DNA from: Adineta vaga
Taxonomy: Eukaryota > Rotifera
Direction of reading: 5' to 3'
NCBI GenBank assembly: GCA_021613535.1
Contig: CP075492.1
Location: forward strand, 6,696,001 to 6,760,000
Length of the DNA: 64,000 nucleotides
A program made the position numbers and the translations under genes. Shown here in pieces: positions 1 through 10,878 of this stretch. Position 1 is the stretch's first letter. The number at the start of each line of letters is the position of its first letter. The notes under the pieces were generated by a model. The model searched no databases and was not told the DNA's origin. It saw only the letters and a list, made by a program, of their open reading frames with translations.

Positions 1-501
1 TCAAAGTTGAATCGAAAAACATATCATGAAAAATTGGTGTTGTCTCGTATGCCATTGATTATATATGATTGTTTAGTCGATGTTTAAAATCATATATATA
101 TATATATATCATCACAAGAAAAAAAGAGTAGATCATTATCTTTTTTTGCACTGTTCATCTGTTAAATATAGATAAACGAATCAGAGAGCATGTCTATGCA
201 TCTGATATTCGTTCACATTCTTTCTTTTCGTTGTTACAAACATGCAAATCTCTGTCTAGAGAAAAAGAACATATCATGAAGATGTTAACAATTAGTGAAA
301 TAGATATTTAACTCTTGTGAAGCAATGATATTTAGACAATATCTACCATAATAGAGAATGTTTCAGTTCATTCTCAGGATTAAAGATACATATTGATAGT
401 ATGAATCATTTATCAAGAAATTAGCAATATATTCTTTGAAGGAAGTTTTTATTTATAATGCAGCTAACTGAGTTGTTCATATTAACATGTTAGCTGATCG
501 A
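1..501. other. non-coding sequence at window start
   Basis: No open frame with recognisable protein similarity was seen. A TA-dinucleotide run lies at about 92-109. The stretch is downstream of the dynein light chain gene on the minus strand, so its right end probably holds that gene's 3' UTR. Confidence 0.5.
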
Positions 502-935
502 TTAGCCAGAACTGGATGATGACAATGCAAATATTGATACCACACAATACCTAAGACAATCTAAAATATATAATTACATCTTCCAATCCATACGTCCTAC
601 ATCGATTCATTTTCCCATCTAAATATCACAATATTACACTACCTTCTACATCAAACTTCACTTCAATTCACTTACTGAACAATTGTACTTCCATCAACTT
701 CAAACTCCCATAAACAACCATTACTCATATGAACATATTCATCTCTCTTTGCAACAATCATTGCACTAACAATTGTACGAAATGACTGTTGAAGATCTAC
801 TAATGATCGTTGACATAAATCAACAATTTGCCGAGTCCATTGATCAATATTTTCTTTCTTGTATTCATTTGTATTCAAGACGTTTTCGATTATAGTTCGA
901 ATGAGTTCAGTAGTTTTTATGACATCGAAAGACAT
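502..935 (-). CDS. DYNLT1: Tctex-type dynein light chain
   Basis: Spliced minus-strand gene, join 935-676, 618-601, 550-502, giving 108 residues against about 113 for the family. Family role: homodimeric light chain of cytoplasmic and axonemal dynein, binding the intermediate chain. The N-terminal exon carries the family pattern (DQWTRQIVDLC, then SFRTIVSAMI, then CLWEFEVDGS). A micro-exon of only 18 bases encodes WENES, and the last exon restores the conserved C-terminal strand as MYCVVSIFALS. All junctions are GT-AG and in phase. The start at 935 (MSFDVIK) was chosen because the longer frame upstream to 1040 reads through a poly-Phe stretch unlike the family. The gene is head-to-head with the ABCD gene, with 221 bases between the start codons. 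Family call is firm; DYNLT1 versus DYNLT3 is not resolved. Confidence 0.85.
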
Positions 936-1156
936 GAAATATTTAAAAAATAAATAACAGAAGAAGAAGAAGAAGATGTTGGCGGTTTTTTGTTTATTCG
1001 AATACATTAGAGAAGATGACATCTCCTGAAAAAAAAGCAAGACAAAAGAATGCGTTTACGGTTGACTGAAGTTTTCGCTCATTGGTTACTCTTGAATCAA
1101 TCGATTGCCTAATATTATCACCGTTTTCATTTCATTCATTCATTGATTTCTAAGAA
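936..1156. promoter_or_regulatory. shared promoter region, dynein light chain / ABCD transporter
   Basis: 221 bases between two divergent start codons (935 minus, 1157 plus). It must hold both 5' leaders and promoter sequences unless regulation lies inside the genes. It contains a TTCTTC-type run on the minus strand at about 960-976. No TATA box is assigned. Confidence 0.5.
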
Positions 1157-3709
1157 ATGTCTCGCCGTACAAAGGTCTTATTTTTTTCATCAGCATGTGC
1201 TTTAATTATTTATTTGCTTCGTCGTTATCGTCGATATTTGATTCTGAAACGAAAACTTCAAAGATCTGATTCAGCGAATAAACGATTTTATCATCAATTA
1301 CTTCGGCTTCTTCCGATCCTTATTCCACGATTACGAAGTGATTCATGTGCTTTATTAGCAATATATTTGACAACACTTGTTTCTCGAACATTTCTTTCTA
1401 TATCTATTGCACATATCGATGGTTCTATTGTCAAATCTTTAGTTCAACGAAATCATCGTGATTTCCTTCGTACTATTGGTATTTTTCTACTTGTTTCTAT
1501 CCCTGCTAGTTTTATTAATAGTTTCATTCGATTTGTTGAATCGAAACTTGCACTAGCATTTCGAACGAAATTAACTCATCATGCGTATGCCGCTTACTTC
1601 CGGGTAAATATCCTTCTTTCAAATACTATCGTTAACGAAAACATATTCATTTAGAATCAAACCTATTATCGTATATCAAATTTAGATACTCGTTTATTAA
1701 CACCAGATCAAAATCTAACGGATGATATTGAAACATTTACAACAACATTGACACATCTTTTTTCTCACTTAACAAAACCATTTCTTGATGTAGCACTTAT
1801 TTCATGGACGCTTGTGGTAATGGTTCAACAAAAACAAACGGCACGAGGTCTTAAAGGTAGCTTCCAATATAAAGCAAATCTTGAATAATCATTAACCTAG
1901 TGTTTTTCTTTTGCTAAACAGAAGTTCCTGTTTTAACAATAGTGGTTATTCTTTTGACGTTCTGGGCTCTTCGAAAACTTTCACCACGTTTCGGTAAACT
2001 CGTGTCTGAAGAAGCAAGAAAACGTGGTTTATTACGTTTTGCACATACAAGAATTATTACCAATGCTGAAGAAATTGCATTTTTCGATGGTCATGAAGTA
2101 AGAGACATAGATGAGTTATCACCTGCTTACGAACATTTTGATTCAGGTCGAAAAATCATGGATTTTGAAATTATACAATCAGTTGCGTCAACAAACGAAT
2201 GTGATTATTAAAAAAAAGTTATCGTTCATCATGCTCGAACAGTTTCTAATGAAATATTTTTGGCACTCATGTAATTTTAATCGAATGATTCAGTACCAGA
2301 AAAACTGATGGTTATTTTTATCTTTCGTTTTAGGTGGAATGGTTTTCATTGCCATACCAATGCTTTCATATCATGAATCATCAACAGCAGATAGTAATTA
2401 ATACAATTGAACAAGCCTAAAAATATGTGTCTTGTTATTAGATCCCATAGGTGAATCACTTGGGATTAGTACTCGTACAGAAGAATACACAATTAGTAAA
2501 AATCTCTTACAATCAGGTGCCGATGCTGTTGAACGTATCATATCATCATATAAAGAGGTAAGATTGAATTATGTTGATATGAAAGACATTTTTTGTCTTG
2601 ATCAGATTGCACAATTAGCAGGATATACCAATCGAGTTTATACAATGCTTCATGTATTTGATGAATGTGCACTTGAACGATATCAACGAATACCGATGAT
2701 TACAGAAGAACGATCAGCCATAGAAATGAAACGAAGAGTGGTATTAAATAAGCAAGCAGGTTAGATATATTTAATCGAAAAGATAATAATGTCAGGTTTT
2801 TTGTAATATAGAAGGTCAAATTATTGAATCAGTTGAAAATATCATCGCTGAAAATGTACCAATTATTACACCGAATGGTGATATTATTGTTGAAAGTCTT
2901 TCATTAAAAGTAGAATCTGAAAAAACAATACATAAACAAAATAACCATTCATCTTTGTTTAGATCACACCAGCGATGCACGTTTTAATTACAGGTCCTAA
3001 TGGTTGTGGTAAATCATCATTTTTCCGAATTATTCGAGGTTTATGGCCAATTCATTCAGGTCGTCTTTATCGACCAAATCCATCAAATTTCTTTCTCATT
3101 CCACAAAGACCATACATGTGTCCTGGAACCTTACGTGATCAGATTATATACCCTCATACTCTCGAGCATGCATTTGTCAACGATGATCAATTGATAGAAA
3201 TTCTCAATAGTGTTGAATTACAATACATAGTACAACGTGAAGGTGGCTTGAATGTTGAACGTGATTGGAAAGATATACTTTCAGGTGGAGAAAAACAACG
3301 TCTAGCTCTAGCTCGAATCTTCTATCACAAACCTAAATATGCTTTATTGGATGAATGTACTAGTGCAGTCTCGATTGATGTAGAAGGAAAAATCTATGAA
3401 CGCGCGAAACAATTAGGTATCACCTTGTTAACAATTACACATCGACCTTCTCTTTGGTGAGAAAAATTTTAATTTCTGAAGATTATTTATTATTGTTTGT
3501 CATTTTTCAGGGCTTATCATACACATTTATTGCAATTTAACGGCGAAGGTCAATGGACCTTTGAAGTTCTCAATACAGAAAAACGTTTAACGCTTAAAGG
3601 TGAAAAAGAACGTTTGGAAGTTCAATTAGCCGGTGTTCCTTCGATGCGACGACGTTTGAGTGAATTATGTCATTTACTTGGTGAAGATTCAAATGATGAT
3701 CAGAACTAA
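1157..3709 (+). CDS. ABCD1: peroxisomal ABC half-transporter, subfamily D (ALDP-like)
   Basis: Ten exons: 1157-1603, 1655-1856, 1922-2097, 2147-2270, 2334-2393, 2442-2557, 2606-2759, 2812-2909, 2963-3456, 3511-3709; 689 residues, all phases consistent. Family role: imports very-long-chain acyl-CoA into peroxisomes as a dimer of half-transporters. The N-terminal membrane domain carries the ABCD landmarks [22 protein letters not shown] and the EAA-like [12 protein letters not shown]. The nucleotide-binding domain has Walker [16 protein letters not shown], signature LSGGEKQR and Walker [13 protein letters not shown], then a switch histidine in THRPSLW. The C-terminal tail ([31 protein letters not shown]) matches the ABCD1/ABCD2 branch rather than ABCD3. 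An apparent frameshift near 2100-2210 disappears once the 49-base intron 2098-2146 is removed. A polyadenylation signal AATAAA lies near 3765. Confidence 0.95.
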
Positions 3710-4109
3710 TACTATTGATTTCTTTTTTTCATGTCTTGTATCTAAATTGTGTTAAATAATAGAAGAAATAAATATACGCAATAGAAATAATTCAATTTGA
3801 ACATGAATTAAATCTGTTAATTTGACGTAAAAATGAATAGTGAAATATCATCGGTAAAAAAGGTGTTAATTTCTTCGACAATTTGTTAAAATAATCAGTA
3901 TCTTAATTTACACGTTACCAGTGTGAAATTTTATCAATTTTCTGCCTTCTTATAGCTTCGACATTCTTATTGAAAATCTGTATTCATTTATTACTATTGT
4001 ACTATCACACTAGAATCATTCAAGCCTTTTTCTCGGAACGATATACAAACAAAGTGAGTCGTGCAGATTCAATGTTGAAATAGAGAGTTATCATTCAAAT
4101 TTTTAGATA
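3710..4109. other. intergenic sequence
   Basis: 400 bases between the ABCD gene and the neuropeptide gene. It holds the ABCD 3' end (AATAAA near 3765) and the promoter of the neurophysin gene. The sequence just before the start codon at 4110 ends TTTTTAG, a splice-acceptor-like context. Confidence 0.5.
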
Positions 4110-4627
4110 ATGCATCAACTGCCTATATTCATTCTTTCGATCATCATTGTACAAATGAGTTATGCTTGCTATATCACCAATTGTCCTATTGGTGGCAAAC
4201 GAAGTTTATATCTTAAGCCTAGTCATCATACACATGAAGTTAGACATCTTACTCGAAAATATGTAGGAAATGAGAGATCTTTTTGTTGATTTTAGTGTCC
4301 TCGTTGTGGACTCAATGGACAATGTTATGGATCATCCATCTGTTGTTCAAGCTTAGGTTGTCGTATTGGACATCCTTCGGACGTTCGTCAATGTTCAACT
4401 GAAAATCGAAGTGTTGTTCCATGTACGATCAAAGGTACCATTTGTTCGGCTGTACCAAATGGCCGTTGTGCTGCTAATGGAGTTTGTTGCGGCACAGGTA
4501 GATTATTGATTAAATATAAAATTTCTCAAAAATTACAACTATCTATCGTTTAGAATCATGCCGAACGGATGAAAGTTGTTCCATATCAATAAATCAAGAC
4601 GATGAATTACCTGCTTTATCTGCATGA
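4110..4627 (+). CDS. oxytocin/vasopressin-neurophysin preprohormone
   Basis: Three exons, 4110-4262, 4296-4497, 4554-4627; 142 residues. The order is that of the family: signal peptide (MHQLPIFILSIIIVQMSYA), nonapeptide CYITNCPIG, then GKR, the amidation glycine plus dibasic cleavage site, then neurophysin. The nonapeptide has the Cys1-Cys6 ring, Asn5, Pro7 and Gly9. The neurophysin part (from CPRCGLNGQCYG) contains 14 cysteines, the family number, with the characteristic CC pairs (SICC, GVCC). Established role: secreted neurohormone acting on a GPCR; neurophysin is its carrier in the granule. Ile8 is neutral, as in the oxytocin side of the family rather than basic as in vasopressin. The first intron is only 33 bases (4263-4295). 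No single exon gives a long open frame, so an ORF scan would miss it. The family call is firm; the receptor and function are unknown. Confidence 0.94.
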
Positions 4628-4941
4628 TATCAAAATCTCTTTCTCTTATCTCTTGATATTATTTTACTGTACTGATGATCTGCGTATTTAAATTAAATAA
4701 ATAAACATAAAACGAAGAAGATTTTCAATTTTTTGTCTATCTAAGAATGTATCTTGAGCATGAAAAACAGAAAAATCAGATGTCACTAGTTTGCTTTGTT
4801 CATAGTAAAGTATTTTCAATTGGATCGATATGAATCATTGAAAAACCACGTGGAATAAAATTTATCTTTCTTCTTTAGTTATATGCTTATATCGAAATAA
4901 ACTTACCCAATATCAGTAAATCAATATTCCTTGTATCTATC
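4628..4941. other. intergenic sequence
   Basis: Holds overlapping AATAAA signals near 4690 for the neurophysin mRNA and the upstream region of the RING-finger gene. Nothing else seen. Confidence 0.5.
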
Positions 4942-6358
4942 ATGTCTCGTCAATATTCTAATCGTTCATATAATTCTTCACATGATAATTCATCTCGACG
5001 ACTTCGTCAATCACCACAAAATGATTATTCCTACTATCACAATTCACCTCATCGAGAAGGAACTAATCGCCGTCCAACAATACCTTTAAGTCGTATTACA
5101 GTAATAAATAAATTCTTTTTTTTTCTCAATCTTTTCTTTGTATATTACAATCAATTGCATTCAATAGACTGCCGCAACAGTATCAGCATCAACTCCACAT
5201 TATCGTTTTGAAAATCCATCAGCCGCTTCATTTACTCGTCGTCCACCTTGGTTTGATGGCGATTGGGAAGATCAACAACGACCAACATATTATCAAAATA
5301 ATCATATAAAACGTCAACGATCATCTGCGATTAACACATCTAACTTACAATCACATCATCATCATCATCCTCATCGTCAATATGAACGAAAACGTTCACG
5401 ACATAATGAACATGAACATTATCCATCGTATTCGTAAGAAAAACTAATCCTTACACAATTCTTTTTTAAGCTTTCTCGGTTTTTTTTGTCTGATGTAGAA
5501 ATCATCGTTCTACTACTAATCCTATAGTAACACATAATCGTTCTGTTCAACCTCTTCATCAATCACCACCTATTCCTACGATCTATCGTCAATCAATGCC
5601 TTCTCCTTCTCCTCCACCTTCTTCTTCAAATACACATTATCATCAAAATGGAATAACATTTGAATCTCTACCATATCATCCATCTCCAGTCTATCATCAA
5701 ACATCAATGTCTACACATATACATCAACGACCTTCACCATCGTTTCTTCTTACAAATTTACTTCAGTAAATAGCTCGATATTGATTTTAAAAACGAATGA
5801 AATTTTATCTTGTTCTCTAGTCGTATTATCGATACACATGCAGCTTCATACAGTGATAATCATATACATCATCATCCACCTGCAGCATCAATTGATTTGA
5901 TTGCCTATGCATGGATCTCTCCTAGTCACGAAATCTTTTCTTTATCACCAACATTTAATATGCAATTTGGTGTAAGAATTCTATTCTGTCAAGATTAGAC
6001 ATACATAAATACATACTTGTTTTCTATAGGATTTCTTTGATTTGACGATTCCGGATGAAACTCCAGTTGTTGGTTTAACTGATACTGAACTTGAACGATT
6101 ACCAACAATAATCTATTCAAAAACATCTACGAATATTGATATTGATGAAAAATGTGCTGTATGTTTAAATGAATATAATACTGGTGAAAAACTCAAACAT
6201 CTACGTTGTAAACATTACTTTCACAGTGAATGTATTGATCCATGGCTGAAGGTATGTGATAAATGTTATATTTTATTTCAATGAAGAGAAAAATATGATT
6301 GATTTATTTTTAGACATCAACTCGATGTCCCGTATGTCGTGGTGAACAGACAAATTAA
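4942..6358 (+). CDS. RING-H2 E3 ubiquitin ligase with long disordered N-terminus
   Basis: Six exons (4942-5100, 5168-5433, 5499-5765, 5821-5971, 6030-6251, 6314-6358), 369 residues. The first ~280 residues are low-complexity, rich in Ser, Arg, His, Gln and Pro, including a His run near residue 105. The C-terminus is a RING-H2 finger split by the last intron: CAVC, then CKHYFHSEC, then CPVC, with all eight zinc ligands in C3H2C3 order. The lead-in GLTDTELERLP resembles that of RLIM/RNF6 and RNF38/RNF44 ligases. Predicted role: transfer of ubiquitin from an E2 through the RING. The basic N-terminus suggests a nuclear protein, but no clear signal was scored. Exact orthology is not settled. It lies tail-to-tail with the next gene. 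Confidence 0.85.
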
Positions 6359-6746
6359 ATTCAAGTTTTTTCTTTCTTTCTATTATTTGCAGATAAACAT
6401 GAGTTGTTGTTTTCTCTTCTTTTCTTTCTCGTTTGATGATGAACATATTTGATTTGATTTGATTTGTTTTGTTTATATATCTTTGTATTCCAGAACGTTT
6501 TTTTGTTTTTTTTCTCGATTTTGGTGTCTTTTCTCTTTGTGCAATAGTCTTTCAATACACAAGACATCTTTAGAGTGAAAAAAAACCACACACACACATA
6601 CATTGCATATTTTGTTCTTTCTTTTCTCTTCTTTTTGCTTGTCTTTTTTATATACGTAAGAAAATTTCATACAATAATAAAACATATTATAGAACAAGAA
6701 TGAAAATTTATTTTTAGTTAGATGTATGTAAAATACTCTTTTAGTT
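6359..6746. other. convergent intergenic region
   Basis: 388 bases between two stop codons on opposite strands. It must contain both 3' UTRs. It is T-rich on the plus strand, with a short CA run at about 6589-6601. Short open frames here are low-complexity and not credible genes. Confidence 0.5.
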
Positions 6747-8788
6747 TTAATCACAATCGAGTATCATATGATCATCGGGATGTTCTAACCAATGAAGAAC
6801 TGATGAAAGTTCATCTTCTAAAATCTCTTCAGTTTTCTTTACTATTGGTCGGGACAATAAATGACTAGCTTTTTCTTTAATTTCATTTGAACAACCATCA
6901 TTGACTAAAAAATCAAGTACATTTTCTAATTCTTTTGTTTTCGATCCAAGAAATTCGATTAAACGGAGACATTGAATCTCTGTTTCTTGACCACCATCAC
7001 CAATTAACAATGGAATTTGATTAATAACAATCGTTGATAATGAATTATCTTTCGAATTGTCTCCGAATGAAAATTGATAATGCTTCTCTAAAGTTTGATC
7101 ATTCGTCGCTTTGGTTAAGATGATATACCAGGCGTGAGCAAGTGCACAACGAACAACATCACCAAGTGAATATTCGGTTAATTGAATAAAATTTGATGTT
7201 AAATGATTATCCATTGGAGAAAGTAAATCACATTCAACAAGTGTAGCAAGAAAATCGATTAGATCTCCTTGAATATATTCATTTGTATTATGAACAAGTT
7301 TATCAATCAATTGTCGAAGAAAATCATTGGTAAACCAAGAAGGAAGTTGAGATATGTTTGAGCTTTTGACTAGTTGAATAAGAAAATGAAGAACACAATC
7401 TTTATTATCCCATTGTAATAATTGATCTGTATCTTGAAAGAGAAGTATTTCAATGATAGACTCAATCGATTCAAGATAATCTTTATTATTCATTGTATTA
7501 AGAATTAAACTAAATAATGATTGATAAACAAAGGTCGATCGAATTTTCATTTTCACTTGATCAATGATCATTTGAATTGATTCGTTGTTGTTAGATTGTT
7601 GTAGTTTTTCCAAGCAAACAATCAATTGTGCAAGAATTTTATCTGAATGTTTATCTCCAAGTAACATTTTTCGAATGGATAAAGAATAAAAATCAAGTTT
7701 ATAAAGAAATGATTTTGAATCAAGAATAAATGGTTGAATCGCATCAAATACAATCGTTGCCAAAGCAATTGAATCCGTAGTTCGTTCATATAGTTTACAA
7801 CATAGATATTCTGTTAATTCACCAAATTCATCTTCGTGTTCGACTAGAAAGAGAAGTTTTTATAGATGAAGAATATTTTTATTCACTTACTGTTTTGTTC
7901 ATTTTCATCGATTTCTTCGAATTCTGTTTCTTGTAAGTAGAGAAACAGAGCTTTGAGACAAGCAGTTAATTTACTCGTTGATTGATTATGTTCATAACGA
8001 GATGAAATAATTGATAAAAGCATATGAACATAATCCGATAGAGATTTTTCAAGAATACGATTTAAATAAAATACAATTTGATCTTCATTTGTAACATATT
8101 TTGCTGTTTTTAATACAAATGCACGTACTGCTGTACTATCCATTAGATTTTCATAGATATTCAATTGTTTGATTAATATCTGTTGTTTATTTTCATCAAG
8201 AAGCATTAAAATATTATAAATCAGATCTGAATTGACAGATTGTTTTTGAATTTGATGAAATAATTGATATTGATCATGTTTAGAAATATAAAGAGCTAAG
8301 AATTGTGCAAGAGTATTTCGTACGTAAAGATTTGGATCTGGTGAGAAAAGTTGAATTATATGTGTGAAGAATATTTCATCGAATGATTGTTGAAGATCAT
8401 GTTCATAAATGAGAATTGCAATTTGTAATGATAAATGTCGAACAATACTTGAATGAATGAGTAGTGAATGATTAAAAAGTTGATTCAAAAAATCTTGATA
8501 ATCGAATTGGATAATGTTTAAATGTTGTCGAAATGAATAACGTATTAAACGAAGTTGATACTCAAATGTAACGATATTTGATGAATGAAATGGATAGATA
8601 ATTGTAGAAATAAGAGTTTCAATAGATAATTTTAGTGGAGAATATTTTTGTATTGTTTGATTCAATAATTGAGTAAATCGTTCAAAATAATCACGAGATA
8701 ATTGAGGATTATCTGATTGTGTTTGAAGTAAGAAACGGTTGAATATTGTTTGAATTAAGATCAAATGTTTGTCTTCGGTAGAATTCAT
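6747..8788 (-). CDS. helical-repeat (HEAT-like) protein, possibly BRAT1-related
   Basis: Two exons, 8788-7891 and 7843-6747, joined in phase (NIEHEDEFG across the junction); 664 residues. The protein is almost entirely amphipathic helices typical of HEAT/ARM arrays, with a HEAT-like unit around DPNLYVRNTLAQFLAL. No enzyme motif is visible. The size, the HEAT unit and the extreme C-terminus (LDCD) recall BRAT1, a scaffold that binds the Integrator nuclease INTS11; in that family the last residues around a conserved Asp-Cys matter for INTS11 binding. That assignment is weak inference from sparse similarity. The start at 8788 (MNSTEDK) is preferred over 8800, but both are in frame. Confidence 0.6.
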
Positions 8789-10878
8789 CTTGAATAACAA
8801 AATTTTTCATGTAATATTTTTGTTTTATTCTCATTCACTGTGCGTGAATGTGAAAGAAGATCGATGAGTCAAGATTACCTTTATGATTTTATGCTTTCCA
8901 TCGATTGGTTCGCTATATAATTACTAAAGGTTATTTTTGATGATGACAACTTGTTTTGAGAATAAAAAAGTATCTTGAATAATTATATTAGTTTTATCTT
9001 GTGATTTGAAATAGCAAATATCAACAGTAAGAAATAACAGATACTATTGGTGGCTCCCTCTGAAGAACATTCGAACACAGTTCTCTCGATCCTATTTTAA
9101 CATTTTCGCATATATGTGAAGGAATATTTCGAATGCACCATCATTTATATCTATTCCTACGTGCTGTTTTGGAATATTTAATAAGAATGAATATTAATTA
9201 CTAGAACAGAGATCCTTCCTGACATATGCTTTATTCAAGACAAAGAATCATAACAATTAGTTATTTGAAGTACTTTTCTTCTCTTATTACATACTTTCGC
9301 AAATATTCATTATACAATTGTTAGTTCTGATTGGTTGATGACAATGAATACGTGAATGAATGAGAAATCGTTTTCAATGATAATAAATATCTTCAAATAA
9401 GATACGAATGTAGAGATTAATATCCAACTAGTTATTTGATTTATTCAAAAGAAAAGTAATCTCTTACGGACCGGTTATCATTTACTTCGTGTAAGATATA
9501 CTGAAACAAAGTCTTGAGATTTTTGAATTATTATTTTTCTTTAAATTACTTGAAGTAAGTATTGATATATTCTTTGATGGATTAAACTTATCGATCCGAT
9601 TGCAAAATTGTTTTATCATTCATAGGAAAAGAGAGAGGCTTGTTAATAATGCTAAAATATTCGATAAAAAAACTCAATCGATCTAACGAAGTCATTTTAT
9701 ATTTGACAAATCTATTGGGAAATTAAAGTATGATTAACAAAATGTGAAGGCATAAAGCCTAAGCTGATTTATCTGTTTTCTTTTCCACCCGTCTATCATA
9801 AACGTCATTACATTCCCTTGTACTTTTTTTAACATTTCATTCTCTTTTGAAATTTGGTTAACAAATTATGTCACTCAATAAGGATTCTATTCAAATATAA
9901 ATTGTTCCCTATGTTTGATTATCGAAAAGTCGTGATCAATCATCAGAAAGAATAAAAATGAGTACGTGTTTATTGATCTCAATCATTAGAGTAGTATGGT
10001 TGTTATTTTCACAGAGTTCGTTACTAAGTACACTTCCTCGTATGATAGTCGTCGTGCAGTTGGTTTTGGATATATATATGTATTTGTATTTATGGAGATA
10101 AGTTGCTTGTTGTTCTCTTACACATTACCTAACAGCTTATACATGTGCGCATTTGCTTCGACTATTGAGAAATAAAGACAGCATCCGAGTGCTGTCTACA
10201 CTGAAATATTCTTTCCTTTCACTATAACTGAGGACGACACTTTTTCTTTTGTCAGCTAAGAGAAGCATAAGAAGTAGTATAGTTTTTCTTTCCTTTTTTC
10301 ACATCTAAAGAATTTTCATTAAATTTGACAGAATATTTCTTTTGACCTTCGGAAGTTTTGAGAGACATCAGGAAGCAGAGTCTAACAAATATTGACATGT
10401 GTTTTCTAGCAGATAGTTAAAAGAATAAATAAGTACGTGTACTTTAGAACAGTAGAAAAAACAAAATTAACCAGCATAGAACTGTATATGGATCAATTAA
10501 TTAAATATGCATCAAGCCTTCGAATAACAACTGTTAAATAGAAGGTATAGTCGAAATTACTTTTCTTATACTTTTTTAATAAAGATTTAAGTGAATCATA
10601 TGCGATAAAAATCGGAAGGTGATATTATGTTTCGTAGTCTTTTAAACACATTATTAAGTAGATAATTATCTATGTAGAAGGTAGTCATGCGAGCAATCGT
10701 CAGGTTATTCGAGTGTTGATAGTGTCATTTATAACGAATGTAAATGAGAAGCAGAGAAAGAGAGCGATAGAGAAAGAAAAGAACTGGAAGGAAAAAAATG
10801 GTATACAAACATGTTTTTTCTATCATTTTTTTAAGAAAAGAACACATCAAATCATCCTTATTATCATGTGATAAATGA
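8789..10878. other. long intergenic region, about 2.1 kb
   Basis: Lies between two divergent genes. No open frame with protein character was found, and no tRNA- or snRNA-like sequence was recognised. It probably holds the promoter and upstream elements of the FAM20-like gene and the 5' end of the HEAT-repeat gene. A purine-rich AGAGAAAGAGAGCGATAGAG stretch sits near 10750-10780. Confidence 0.4.

Noticed and set aside
2098-2310. Apparent frameshift or premature stop in the ABCD gene
   Set aside because: Removing a GT-AG intron at 2098-2146 joins HEV to [11 protein letters not shown] and restores the family sequence without any change.
6361-6754. Two minus-strand frames between the RING and HEAT-repeat genes
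   Set aside because: Lys-rich translations of a T-rich convergent 3' region; overlap both 3' UTRs.
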